Source: Tenodera sinensis
Taxonomy: Eukaryota; Arthropoda; Insecta; Mantodea; Mantidae
Direction: 5' to 3'
DNA length: 64,000 nt
NCBI GenBank assembly: GCA_030765045.1
Contig: CM060964.1
Span: 170,384,219 to 170,448,218 of the forward strand
Shown here: piece after piece, positions 11,592 to 21,768 of the stretch
Position numbering within the stretch: position 1 is the stretch's first letter
How the letters are laid out: the number at the start of each line of letters is the position of its first letter
Program-made: the position numbers and the translations under genes
The notes under the pieces: model-generated
Databases searched by the model: none
Seen by the model: only the letters and a program-made list of their open reading frames with translations
What the model was told of the DNA's origin: nothing

Positions 11592-11630
<39 letters not shown>
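11592..11630. repeat. Poly-T run, about 39 bases
   Basis: Uninterrupted T run in repeat F copy 2, absent from copy 1. Read on the minus strand it creates a spurious poly-Lys reading frame. Confidence 0.85.
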
Positions 11631-11632
<2 letters not shown>

Positions 11633-11890
11633 TGTAGAGTGAACCATTTCGGAGATATTCCTTGTTATGTGTGTGAGTTTCGGAAAACTTAAACACTTTC
11701 GTGAAATGGAACATCGTTCATTTTTTTTGTATGTTGTTGTGCAAAGAGAACGGAATCTCAAAGCTTTAAAAGATTTGACTCGCTCAAAGCCTACTGTATT
11801 GCCATATTCCCCTTGCACCTACAAGGGAATAAGCAATAAGATAATTTGTACAAACGTTTATCTCAACTACACGAAGAAGATGTAGGAATA

Positions 11891-12614
11891 AGAGTTTGTA
11901 AGAATGGGTAGCACAAGAGTAGAGAAAGTCATGCGAGTGCAGCACATCAGATTTTTGTTTCTATTTTGTCCATTTTTATTTCTATATTTTCTATTCCGTA
12001 GCTTACACTTTTCAATGTTTCCTCTGCCGCATTCCGGAATTCATTTCCCATTACGTCCATCTTGGCTAACATTTGTATCATCATCTGTTTCATATCTTGG
12101 TTTTCATCGCAATCCTGACACCAATTGTGACATCTTTTTAACTACTTTATTTTTTAATAAAACACCGGAACGATACTTAGCAAAAGCACTGTTGAGCAAT
12201 AACAAATACTACAGGAAGAAAAGCTAGTTGATAGAGCCGTATGAATGTAATGCGCATTTGTTTCAAACATATAAAAATTGTATGAATTGTTCGTAGAAGA
12301 GGAGTAGTGAAAGAAATGTGATTGTGCTTAATAAAAGAATGAGTAGAAAACCCGAGTGAATGTTATACGTTGCACTTATATTTCAAATGTATGGATTGTT
12401 TGTAGAAGAGGGACTGGAGAAAACCATGTGAACGTAATACGTTGCGTGGTAAAATCGATTGCATAAAAACCTCCATGAAAAAACGCTCAGGTGTGCCAAT
12501 TTTCATGGTGATGTGTGTATGGTTTTTGCAGTTTACTCACTCAACTTACAATATATAGACAGACAGACAGATTGATATAGGCGTTGGTGTGTATGTAGTT
12601 GAATATAGAGGGTT
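11891..12614. other. No recognisable feature
   Basis: A 107-codon frame at 11904-12227 is Phe/Leu-rich because of T-rich sequence and has no known motif. The segment near 12250-12440 contains an imperfect local repeat ('tgaatgtaatgcgcattt', 'tgaatgttatacgttgc', 'tgaacgtaatacgttgc'). Confidence 0.4.
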
Positions 12615-12835
12615 GGTGGGTTGTAGGTTTAAGGGCGCTCAACTTGGTGGTCATCAGCGCCCTTAAAAAAGTTCATGGCAATTGCCATATATAAACTTCA
12701 ATAAAAACAAAATTACTACTAAAAAGGAAAATACATAAATATACAGAACAGTGGCAAAAACCAAAATTAAAATAAAGTAGTAAATATGGCAAATGAGTAA
12801 AAATTGGGTATCTAAAATTTCAAATCCTCAATTTC
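12615..12835 (-). mobile_element. LINE B-family 3' fragment
   Basis: This segment matches 34005-34225, the 3' untranslated end of LINE B, in the same orientation. Shared blocks include 'taggtttaagggcgctcaac', 'catggca', 'aaaattactactaaaaaggaaaat' and 'cagtggcaaaa'. Its outer end has the stem-loop GGGCGC...GCGCCC followed by TTAAAC (minus strand). It is a severely 5'-truncated copy. Confidence 0.75.
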
Positions 12836-12956
12836 ACGCGAATAACATGTGAATTGTTATGTAAAACAAAAGTGAGTAGAGAGAATAGCATGAATGTAAT
12901 ACTTTGTATTTCAATTTCGAACTTTTAGACGGCACGAGCTGTAAAACAAACTAATA

Positions 12957-13235
12957 TAGCTAGGTCAACTTTCTTACTGTATTTTGATAGCCCTGGAAGA
13001 GGACTCAAAACGCTAGCTCATTTGCTGAAATCGATTAACAGAAATGGCCGAAATAAGGTTAAGACTAATTGTGACTGTTGCGCGTAGACTAAGATAGCTA
13101 GGTCAACTTTCTTCAGGTTTTCTGGAAGCTCTTGACCAGGCCTTTAATATCCTGGCTTGTTTGTTGAAATTGACCCATAAACAGATACATTATGGCAAGT
13201 TTTAGAGGAATTGTGACTGTTCCGCGTAAACTCGT
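12957..13235 (+). repeat. Degenerate ~138-bp tandem duplication
   Basis: 'agctaggtcaactttctt' occurs at 12958 and again at 13096. 'attgtgactgttgcgcgtaga' near 13068 recurs as 'attgtgactgttccgcgtaaa' near 13207. The two units are diverged and no function is evident. Confidence 0.65.
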
Positions 13236-13503
13236 GTTTTTTCAGGAATTTCACCTATATACAGAGTGGAAGGGAAGTCCACATTACTTCCGATATGTGC
13301 TTAATAGAAGTATTAAAAAAAAGTGGAATGGCATGTTGTCCTTGGATCAGCCGATTTCGAAAAAAATAGATAGTTTTTTATCCAACTTGGATGCGTAATT
13401 CCACGGGAATGTACGAAGATACGTTTGTTTCTTGAAATGGCTGAGTGCCAAAGTACTGCGTTTGAATCTGGTGTGTTCACCAGGAACCGCACAGTTTTTA
13501 GGT

Positions 13504-13622
13504 TCTCCCTCCATCCCTCCGTTCTTCCATCCTTCCGTCCTTCCATCCTTCCGTCCTTCCATCCTTCCGTCCTTTCATTCTTCCATCCTTCCATTCTTAC
13601 CTCATTCCCTCGCTCCATTCTT
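13504..13622 (+). repeat. Pyrimidine tetranucleotide microsatellite
   Basis: Imperfect repeats of CCTTCCGTCCTTCCAT and variants. Read on either strand this yields artefactual Pro/Ser/Phe-rich or Gly/Arg/Lys-rich frames. Confidence 0.9.
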
Positions 13623-13916
13623 CCTTTTTCATATTATTACCTTTTAAATGAGGCAAATTACGTTATATTATACAAAATCCACTTTGTGGTGTGTGAAATA
13701 CTATCTGCTGTTCTCGTAGACTAGAAAACAAAACATAGCAACCTGATGTCCGGTTGCTTGCTTTTAAATGTAACAAAAGTTAATAAGACACCGCTTTCTT
13801 CATTGCCGCACGGCTACCATTTATTCCGCTACACTATTACAGATTTTCCACAATATTTGATATAAATTTAAACTAAGAAATGAAGTATATATCGAAAATG
13901 TAAAAGAGCAAATAAA

Positions 13917-13988
13917 AGCACTCACTAGGATTCGAACTAAGACTTACAAGTGCACAAAGCGCGTGCGTTACCTGTGAGCTATAAATGC
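13917..13988 (-). mobile_element. tRNA-like SINE head
   Basis: On the minus strand: TAGCTCACAGGTAACGC (A-box-like) and AGTTCGAATCC (B box), with a 7-bp acceptor-like pairing between GCATTTA and TGAGTGC. The anticodon arm does not fold well and the T stem is weak, so this is a SINE head or tRNA pseudogene rather than a working tRNA. Confidence 0.6.
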
Positions 13989-14740
13989 TTGAGCTTCAAG
14001 AGGTCTTACCACATTTTGCTAATACGAGGTGCTATAACAGCCATGATTTTTGTGGTAACATGATTTATTTACCGTATTCAGGGTACTTTTGACTTATGAG
14101 TCAGGTCATTGGTTGTTTGATCCAATGGCTTTTTGTTGCTACTATGTGAATAAATAAGTATAGCAAAAGACGGACATACTTTTCCGTGTTGTTGACGCGT
14201 TGGCTGTCAATGAGTTGGGAGAATAGCACCAGTTTGTTAGACCTCCCTTTACCTGGAACAAATACAAATGCGAGTGGTGATTCAAGACAGCCTATTTGTG
14301 TGCCCGAGGCATGTGGAACAGGGACTTTCAATGAACTCCGTCTGCATGTTGGAAATATCGATCTGTGTAAACCGCGCTGCGACACGACGTTCACGTGTTT
14401 TGCTCTTCTAATGCGCCCAAACATGTTTTCCATGGCTGTATCAATATGAACCGGCCGCTAAACCGAGTTGAATTAGGGCAAACACGTTTTCAAGAGTGTG
14501 CATTTTTACTTTCTTTCTTGCCTACCCATAGTCCGTAGGGGAAACAATGTATCCAAACAGCTTGATACCGATATTTCTACGAAAATGCACATTTTGAGAC
14601 TCCTGGAATCCTTCCTTTTCAAAAGCATGCCTATAGGAGTTTTCACGTTATGAAGCCACAATGGCTCTTATGGAGAATCAGCGCGGCGTTGCCACGTATG
14701 TTGCGCCAATGTGATTACCGCGTTTTTGCTCACAACCAGG
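13989..14740. other. No recognisable feature
   Basis: Overlapping antisense frames at 14101-14433 and 14186-14449 show no known motif. A fragment near 14515-14550 ('tttttactttctttcttgcctaccc...gtaggggaa') weakly recalls repeat F. Confidence 0.35.

Positions 14741-14811
<71 letters not shown>
14741..14811 (+). repeat. (TTA)n microsatellite
   Basis: About 23 uninterrupted TTA triplets. It produces an artefactual poly-Ile frame. Confidence 0.95.
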
Positions 14812-14846
14812 GATAATACCCTATAATAAACCCTTACACTTCTTAC

Positions 14847-15021
14847 ATTCTTTTCTTAATATAAAAAATGTGGGCCTACTTACACCAGTCGCCTTATGAA
14901 GTTCACTGACAATAAACGAGTCACTGTGTCCGGGGTTCTTTTTCTTTAAATAATCATACACCCTAAGAATTGTTTTTCGCTCGCTACTTTTAATAATTTC
15001 GCCTTTTCTTCTGCGACCCAT
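14847..15021 (-). CDS. HTH exon-like module (transposase-like N-terminus)
   Basis: From the ATG at 15021 (minus) the frame encodes MGRRRKGEIIKSSERKTIL, then a helical segment with LKKKNPGHSD, then VSELHKATGVSRPTFFILRK. The pattern SSER(K)xIxxVYxYxxxxN...TGVSRxTxxxxRKE is an HTH seen at the start of many arthropod transposase-like proteins. The frame meets a plausible splice donor (T|GTAAGA at 14847/14846) directly after the HTH. It may therefore be a first exon, but I find no matching downstream exon nearby. Intact as far as it goes, and either a transposon relic or a real 5' exon. Compare 7407-7577 and 56725-56938. Confidence 0.45.
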
Positions 15022-15045
15022 TCCGCACTGATCACTTAACTGCAA

Positions 15046-15879
15046 TGCACTTGCTTACCAGAGAACATGTAAAACTCGCTTACACCTCAAATCCCCGAAA
15101 CCTATTGAAAACCTCCACTGAAGTACAATCCCTCATCGGCCCTTCAACTGCCACACATCTGGTTTCCATCATCTGCAAGACAGGACAACCGGGTGTTGTT
15201 GGCCGTGTGCTTGGCGCGCTAAAAACATTTGCCTTTAAATGGTGATTTATGGATGGCTTGTTACTGGAGATGTTCTATATTTATATGACAAATAATTTGG
15301 TTATTTCCTTTGTCGCTGGAAGTTTTTACGTGTACTTACAGAACGAGAATTAGCCAGCGACGACATTTTCCACTGTATAAACGAAGAATCCTAACACTTT
15401 GTTTTAAACTTTATTTTTTTTAAAAATATGTTTAGACATATTGATATAATCTAAATACTAACGTGGCCTATAAAAGCAAGCAAGTAATCCAGATTTTTTT
15501 TCATTGCAATTATTTCTTTTTAAAGCCATGTTTAAACGTGCGGAGCGAGAAAGATGTTAAAAAATCTGCTTTCAACAAACTTTTGCATTTTATTATTTAA
15601 AAAAATGTACAATTGCATAGAGGGTTTATCGTGCATACCATAGTATTCTTCGACACCTTTTACACCGAAATGCATGTTCATACTTTATCTTACTCTGGCA
15701 ACGGCGCACCTAATTCTTCCATAAGAATAACATGGTCCATAAGAGCCCGTTGTGCCTTCATGACGTGAAAATAGCTATAGTTACTTGAAAACTGATACAT
15801 GGACATAACCAAATACGAAAAACCAGATGGCTATTTTCTGTTTGGTTTAAAAGATGTTCATGTAGCGTAAATTAAAATA
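15046..15879. other. No recognisable feature
   Basis: AT-rich sequence with a single short frame (15045-15245) that has no known motif. Confidence 0.4.
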
Positions 15880-16099
15880 ATTTTGTTGTTTAACGACGCT
15901 GGCAATTGCCAGGATCACATCAGCGTCGCTGGTGTGTCGGAATTTCGTCCCGCAGGAGTTCCTTTACATGCCAGTAAATGTACTGACATGGAACTGTCGT
16001 TTTTAAGCACAATTAAAAACCATCTGCTTGGGCCGGTTTTGAACCCGCGACCTTGGGATCGCGGCCGGCGTCTAACCAACTGAGCCACCCAGACCGACT
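15880..16099 (-). mobile_element. tRNA-derived SINE, second copy of the 3535-3771 family
   Basis: It is highly similar along its length to the SINE at 3535-3771. Shared sequence includes 'ttaacgacgctg', 'ttgccaggatcacatcagcg', 'atgccagtaaatctactgac'-like sequence, and the tRNA-like end with A box TGGCTCAGTTGG and B box GGTTCAAAACC (minus strand). The B box carries a substitution relative to the first copy. I could not define a target duplication. Confidence 0.85.
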
Positions 16100-16838
16100 T
16101 CACGTACCTTGAAAAGCTTTCTCCAAAACAGAGTGCTTGTCAACAGCTAGTTTAATCTATTATTTTTCTTTAGCTAATAGGAACAGATACCACGCTCCTA
16201 TAATGACACATGCTAGGTGCCAAAATGGAGAACAATAAAGGTGTCAAACAGGGTTCAATAAGGAGAAAAAATCAGTTGATGTGGAAGTAATCCAGAAAAC
16301 ATTAAATCAGAATAAGCCTCCAGCTAGTCAGTGTGTGTGCATTTACTTCGAGGCTTCGAAAAGGTGTTCGATGCTAGCAGTTATACTTGAATTAACGTAA
16401 CTTGTGTATTCTGACAGTTCCCTCGGCGTGCGTTACGCGCGTAGTAGGGGAGTGGCAGAGCAGTCTGTAGTAATGACAACCAGGTTTGACCTTGAAGTAG
16501 CCAATAGACCTAGTGGCAAGGCAATCCCGTCTCGAAGTCCATGGGAACTTCCAGAATATACAAGTTACGCTAACTCAAGTACTTATATGACAGTGCAGCA
16601 CTGGACTAGAACCAGGAGATGGAATGAATGGGTTCTAGGGATCACAAACAAAGATCATCCTATGTTTAACTACTAAGAGCAAGGAAATACTAATACAGGT
16701 TAGTACAATAAGATTTAGCATTGAAATTACAAAAATATTGAAACCCAGTTTTATGTATTTTGAAAACATTTGAGTTTTTTTAGGTCCTCCAACAGTGTCA
16801 TATCGGACGATGATTGAAATGGGTGAAATGATCAAATG
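16100..16838. other. No recognisable feature
   Basis: A 90-codon plus-strand frame (16404-16676) lacks recognisable motifs. Nothing else stands out. Confidence 0.4.
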
Positions 16839-16839
16839 A

Positions 16840-16999
16840 GTCCGAGGTCCATAGAGTTCAAGTAACCCGACATTAGTCTTCTCAGGATAAGGAAAGCTCT
16901 CGGAAAGAAACTTTATCCGGATAACTCACTCTAAACGAGATTCGAATTAGCGACCTATTGGACGTGAGGCAGACCCGCTACCACCACGCTACAGAGACG
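16840..16999 (-). mobile_element. tRNA-derived SINE, different family
   Basis: The minus strand begins CCCGTCTCTGTAGCGTGGTG, with an A-box-like TAGCGTGGTGGTAGCGG and a B-box-like AATTCGAATCTC about 35 bases further on. The body extends leftwards to roughly 16840. It differs in sequence from the 3535/15880 family. Confidence 0.7.
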
Positions 17000-17732
17000 G
17001 GCAAAGAGATTAATGATAGATGTGGTACATGTGGGCATATAATGTAACTGAATGTGTGCGCAAATATGTTACATTTTGTGATATTGGAAGAAATATTCAC
17101 AGAACAAACGTGTTATGTTCTGGATACCTAATCATGCAACACGATACTATAGTACCCTCACTTCCTGGTGGGTGTGGCGACAATTATATGAATATTGAAC
17201 CACATAATGAACACATTCTAATGAAGAGATTATTTTGGTGCTTTCGGGTGGTTTATTACTATGCTTATTTAGTAGTGCATCGACAAAATAGCCCTTCAAT
17301 CAAACTTTAATACTGAATGTACATAAGTTGATAAACAAGAGTATTTATAATGCGTAGGTATACCGAACAAAGCCGATGTTGCCTTGCCACATAGCCCTGT
17401 TCTGTGTACATCTTTATTGCAAATTTTCTTAATACAGGGTTCTTCATTTAAAACCTAACGGGCGCACGGCATTTCACATGTGTGCGATTGTGTGCCACAG
17501 CCGCCTTTGCTTCTACATAAACTCCGCACGTAAAGTGTGTATAACACTCTTAGCTTATAGATGATGGTGGAAATGTCCACCCTCGGTTAAACAAGGATTA
17601 TATCAGAACACATTCTGGTTCACACGATTAAGTTGGGCCACTGTAATGTTTCCGATTTCATTTCTAATATTTTGTTTTAGTTCTTCCGATTTCATGTCTA
17701 ATGTTCTGTTTTAGTTCTTCCAACGTATGAGG

Positions 17733-17786
17733 GGCTCTAATGACCTAGTTGTCGACGGGCCCTTAAACCCCAATCACTCACTCACT
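17733..17786 (+). mobile_element. 54-bp LINE 3'-end insertion with 13-bp target duplication
   Basis: The insert reads ggctctaatgacctagttgt then cgacgggcccttaaac and an (A)ATC/ACTC-type tail, matching the 3' end of LINE A (44450-44490). The 13-mer ccaacgtatgagg flanks it exactly at 17720-17732 and 17787-17799. It contains the complete terminal stem-loop and tail but almost nothing else. Confidence 0.9.
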
Positions 17787-18007
17787 CCAACGTATGAGGA
17801 TTTGTCTAAAACTGAAACCGTATAAGTGTCCATACTTTGAAACAAGGTGAGCCAGTATCACGAATGCATTATTGTGAATGACTTGATGGTTTAATTGATC
17901 CACATCTTGTGTTCTTGCGTGGTTCATAACAGTCGGTACTGGGCCACTTCAACAAATCCCTCATTATGATCGGAGTTTAACGCATACTCGGTGCAATATG
18001 ACTGCAA

Positions 18008-18286
18008 ATGCAGAGAGCTACCGAAACGACATTTTATCATGAACTGACACAAGAAGGGATATCAACAAGAGTCTGCTACTGCCATACAGAAGAGGAGTTG
18101 ATGAATAAAATTAGGGAAGTGTTTGAAGAGAGAGTGATTAGTGCTGGTGTAAGGCCTTCTCGTTCCCCCGACGTGTGTGATTTTTACTTGTGGGGTAACG
18201 TGAAAGACAAAGTTTACGAAATAAATCCTCATGCACTGGAAGAACTAAAACAAAATATTAGAAATGAAATCGGTGTCCCAACTTAA
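18008..18286 (+). pseudogene. C-terminal fragment of a Tc1/mariner-type transposase
   Basis: The frame contains SPDVCDFYLWGNVKDKVYE followed by NPHALEELKQNIRNEI. This matches the SPDLxPxDFxLWGxLK...LEELKxxI end of the transposase, including the third catalytic Asp. The DNA-binding domain and the first two catalytic Asp positions are absent, so it cannot be active. It lies between the long inverted repeats of the 17438-18480 element and shares their right arm at its 3' end. Confidence 0.8.
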
Positions 18287-18480
18287 TCGTGTTAATCAGA
18301 ATGTGTTCTCCCGATATACGTAATGCTTGTTTAGCCGAGGGTGGACATTTCCACCATGTTCCATAAGGTAAGTGTTATACACGCTTTACGCGCGGAGTTT
18401 ATGTAGGAATAAAGCCGGCGGTGGCACACCCAATCGCACACATGCGAAATGCCGTGCGGCCGTTAGGTTTTAAATGAACC

Positions 18481-19361
18481 AAATACTATGTTACGAACTT
18501 TTCATGGGCAATTTCAATGGGGCATAAGGGTCAATACCAATGTGGGTGACCAAGGTTATTACTGCATGGACTTGTGAATGGGATGTCTGCAGCTGAGGTC
18601 TGGCCAGATTTGTCTGACAGGTTCATTTTTCAGATTTTCCTGAGTCCTCGAAACTTGCAAATGGGGGGGGGTGTTGCCCTAAACAAGGCCTGAAGTGTTC
18701 CGTTCCCAAATTTCTTTTCCTATCTACTATTTTATGTATCAATCAAGACTTCCATGTGTATTTGCAACAATGCATAAAGAAATTATGAAAAATGGTGAAT
18801 AAATCTAGACCTGTTTGAGATAGTGAAGAAATTACTGTGGGTGAGATAAATCATAAATTGAGTTTGGGAGGCCCATAGCAAGAAGTTGGTTGAGAAAAGT
18901 AGCTACGATATGGTTGAGAATGTTGGCACCATATATAAGTTTGGTGCTAAAGATATATGAATCTATGAAAGAACGGAAAATATTATACACAATAGAAATG
19001 TAAGGTTATTGAGGATACTAAGCTCAATGTAATAAATGTGGAGTTTTGTAAAGAGTCGGGGGGGGAGTACCAAAATTATTTCCAAGGTTAGCAGCAGTGA
19101 CTGAATTACGAGTAAGTGGAACATGTTGACTAATTTTAAAATTGTAAACTGAAACATAGTTAAAACATCAGAAATGTTGTGGAATACATTAAAAACCTTT
19201 CGAGGAAAAGTCTTTCGTTATTACTGTGTTCATTGTACAATATGATAGTTGTTGAATATTTGACATTAAGGAAAGAAATGAATGCCCTAAGCAACAAAAT
19301 ATTGTGACACAAAATTCTGTTTTCTTTTTAATAGTAAAGATAGCTTTTTCTCTGTTTGCAG
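18481..19361. other. Non-coding sequence upstream of the first PHD exon
   Basis: Probably part of the preceding intron of the PHD-finger gene. A polypyrimidine-rich stretch and TTTGCAG acceptor end the segment at 19361. No other feature seen. Confidence 0.5.
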
Positions 19362-19589
19362 CAATCTGCACCACTTCCAATTTGCTGGGAGTGCTTGGGA
19401 ACAGAAGCAAAAAATAGGCTGGGCAGAGCTGAACCACTCACCTCATGTGCAGAATGTGGAAGTTCAGTTCATCTGTCATGTGTGGGAGGTGGCAGAGGAG
19501 CAGAACTTGCCACTCTTCTTACGAAGGGTGGAAAGTGGTTTTGTGAGGAATGCCGAACTTGTGCTGGTTGCAATGAGATGGCAGACCAA
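19362..19589 (+). CDS. Exon encoding the first PHD finger of a KAT6/DPF-type chromatin protein
   Basis: The 228-base (76-codon) internal exon is bounded by a TTTGCAG acceptor and a CAA|GTATGT donor, and is open in phase 0 at both ends. It encodes PLPICWECLGTEAKNR, then TSCAECGSSVHLSC, then KWFCEECRTCAGC. This spacing (CxxCLGT...SCxxCGxSxHxSC...WxCxECxxCxxC) is that of the first finger of the double PHD module in KAT6A/B (MOZ/MORF, fly Enok) and DPF1-3. The 'CLGT' and 'SCAxCGSS' wording is closer to KAT6. In those proteins the module reads acylated histone H3 tails. The last residues already begin finger two. Family assignment is by motif; KAT6 versus DPF is unresolved. Confidence 0.85.
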
Positions 19590-20565
19590 GTATGTAATTA
19601 TTTCAAACTTACCTTTTTTTAACAATGCAGTTCATTGCTTCATCAGGTAAAGTTATTGAGGAATTTAGTATGTGTGTGTAATATTTCAAGGCCAAATGTT
19701 CACATGGTATTGCACACCAAAAAGCATACAGAAGGAAAGGTTTCAAGGTGGTGTGCATATTGAAATAGCAAATGGTCTTCTCAGATGACTGTAATGTAAG
19801 GACATAAAGAAAAACTCCAGAGCATCCCAACTTGATACACACAATACTGTTATGCTGTTTATGTGTTTAAAATTGGGATGAACATGTGGGTCTTGTATCC
19901 TTAATAAAAAGAAAATGAAAAATAGACATTCCAGCTAATTTCTATAATTTAAATAAAGTCAAAGTTTGTGGATTGTACAAAATCAAGCAAATTGCATTGT
20001 TTCATGCACATATTATTTTTGGATTGCTTTCTTGTTCTCGAGTGCAGTTACACTTTTTGCATTTTCTCAAGTTCATGTTAGATGGACTTGAACTATGGAA
20101 ACAGAACTCACTGTGGCTATTAGATGAATCCTGCACGATTTTAAATTATGTATTATTGGGGTTCAACGAATACTTCTGTATTTAAAGAAACATTCTCCAC
20201 AGTAAACTATGAGACAGCTGTAAGTTATGCTCATTGATAGGAACGGTTTAGTTTTTTACTACACAAGTTTACATATAGAGAAAAAGTATTGAAATATTAA
20301 ACCTAGGAAGGTTATGCCAACCAAGATTCTCCAAAGCAAAAATGAGAACTACTATACTCCATTCAGCCTTAGATCCACCCCTTGTATCCCTCCGCGATAA
20401 CCTGCGACTAATACAAAACAAAACAAACACCACGTTGATTCATGCCTAGTGTTTATGTTGCAACAGAACGATATTTACTTAGGAGATTTAGGAATATTGC
20501 TGCTATCGCGTTACATTCAAGTAGTCTTTACGAGGGTTATCATACATCTTGAAAACTCACAGATA

Positions 20566-21155
20566 AGTCATTCCATGTCAAATCGCACAAAATTTGACCT
20601 TCATGTCTCCGATTTCATTAGTATTAAATGTACGTGTTCTGCGAATGAAAAAATGATACCCCTATTTTTTTTTTGTCTTTAAATTAATTATTTTGGTAAA
20701 TATAAAGCATTAAATTTTTTGATATTTCTCGCACACCGTTCTACATAAACATAAATATCTCTGGTATTATTTTTCAGATAAATATGACCTGTAGCTAATT
20801 TTGAACATTGAAATGTGTACTTTATTTATACGTTAAACAAAAAACAATTAGTTTGATATTTCCTATTTTTACATGCCCATTAACATTACAAATATCATTA
20901 ACAATACTTTCTCTCCACTAAAAATTTCTGGGAAAATTTGTAAAACGTAGCTTGATGATGTCATGTAATCCTAGAAAAAGTTCAGAATAGAATTCTAAAT
21001 ACATGCAGAGAAATTAAATAACTTACCAAGCCGTGCAGACTGGAGTAACGCTGTTTACACGACCAGAAGGTATACACACTGCGTGCAGCTGATTGCGAGT
21101 CATGTGTTGTACTTCCGTCAAGGTCAAACTACTAGCATAAACACTGAAATGGGTC
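20566..21155 (+). repeat. Left long inverted repeat of the DNA transposon
   Basis: It pairs with the interrupted right arm. Starting from the outer end the order is agtcattccatgtcaaatcg, a T-rich run, 'cgcacaccgttctacataaac', 'cagataaatatgacctgtagc', 'accagaaggtatacacac', and finally 'ctagcataaacactgaaatg'. The innermost part matches sequence now lying left of the Gypsy insertion (23930-23947). A related 'gtcatttcacgtcaaatcg' motif follows at 21155-21173, suggesting a subterminal repeat. Confidence 0.85.
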
Positions 21156-21768
21156 ATTTCACGTCAAATCGAACATTTTTGAAACTTGACACACTGTTTT
21201 CTCCAATTTTTTGAATCTTATCAATATATGAGATTAAATAATCCGTATGTTTTCTTTTTGGTGTGACACGTTTATTTTGCGCTTTATTAATATTATTTTT
21301 ACGGTATATTCACATAATGTATTATATAAAAATCATTATACCAAATATTATTTGAATTTTAGAATTTTCGTGATTACAGCAGTATAGAGTTTAAAAAAAT
21401 GCAATTTTGCATGCCATTGTTTTAGGCTCACTCAAAATATAAAATAGGCCCCTTCTGGGGGTAATATTTTTAAAATATATTTTAATTACTAAACGCTTAC
21501 TTTTAAAAAACTGAGAAACTGTAATTATAGTCAGAAGTATTGTGCATTGAACTACGCTCGTTTCAGAATGGGATTCGAATAAGATGTGATATAAATATTT
21601 TACTAATGACGTGTGCGTGGTGAGTCACTTGTATCGACTGAAGAAAGTGCTGTGCACACGTGGGCGAGGTGTCATTGTACATCCGGTGTTTATTGTTTGC
21701 ATAATATACTTTCATGGCTAGTTGACCTTTAGTGTGAGCTGTGGTGTTGATTGTGCTTGTGTATAATC

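Larger units (their letters stand above)
9691..11890 (+). repeat. Repeat F, copy 2, interrupted by a pogo-like element
   Basis: Blocks 9691-10106 and 11451-11890 align in order with copy 1. At the break, copy 1 reads through 'aaatgcatattttcaattttctggctata' near 8935-8965. Copy 2 has 'aaatgta', then the transposon, then 'tatatcttgaattctctggctata'. Copy 2 also has long A, G and T homopolymers (9812-9885 and about 11592-11630) absent from copy 1. Confidence 0.65.
17438..18480 (+). mobile_element. Tc1/mariner-like element with ~205-bp inverted repeats, internally deleted
   Basis: The left end (17438 onward: ggttcttcatttaaaaccta) and the right end (to 18480, reverse complement beginning ggttcatttaaaacctaacg) form inverted repeats extending to about 17645 and 18275. 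Shared inner blocks include 'tgtgcgattg', 'acataaactccgc', 'ggtggaaatgtccaccctcgg' and 'cacgattaagttggg'. The interior carries only the C-terminal end of a transposase (18008-18286). A 54-bp LINE tail interrupts the interior at 17733-17786. Confidence 0.8.

Noticed and set aside
11450..11818. A 122-codon minus-strand frame with a Lys-rich stretch
   Set aside because: The Lys stretch is the poly-T run at 11592-11630 and the rest is repeat F sequence.
13313..13724. Pro/Ser-rich and Gly/Arg-rich frames on both strands
   Set aside because: Artefacts of the CCTTCCGT-type microsatellite.
13917..13988. Functional tRNA gene
   Set aside because: A and B boxes and an acceptor-like pairing exist, but the anticodon arm and T stem do not fold properly; better explained as a SINE head. 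The same reasoning applies to the other tRNA-like heads in the window.
14711..14899. Poly-Ile open frame
   Set aside because: Produced entirely by a (TTA)n microsatellite.
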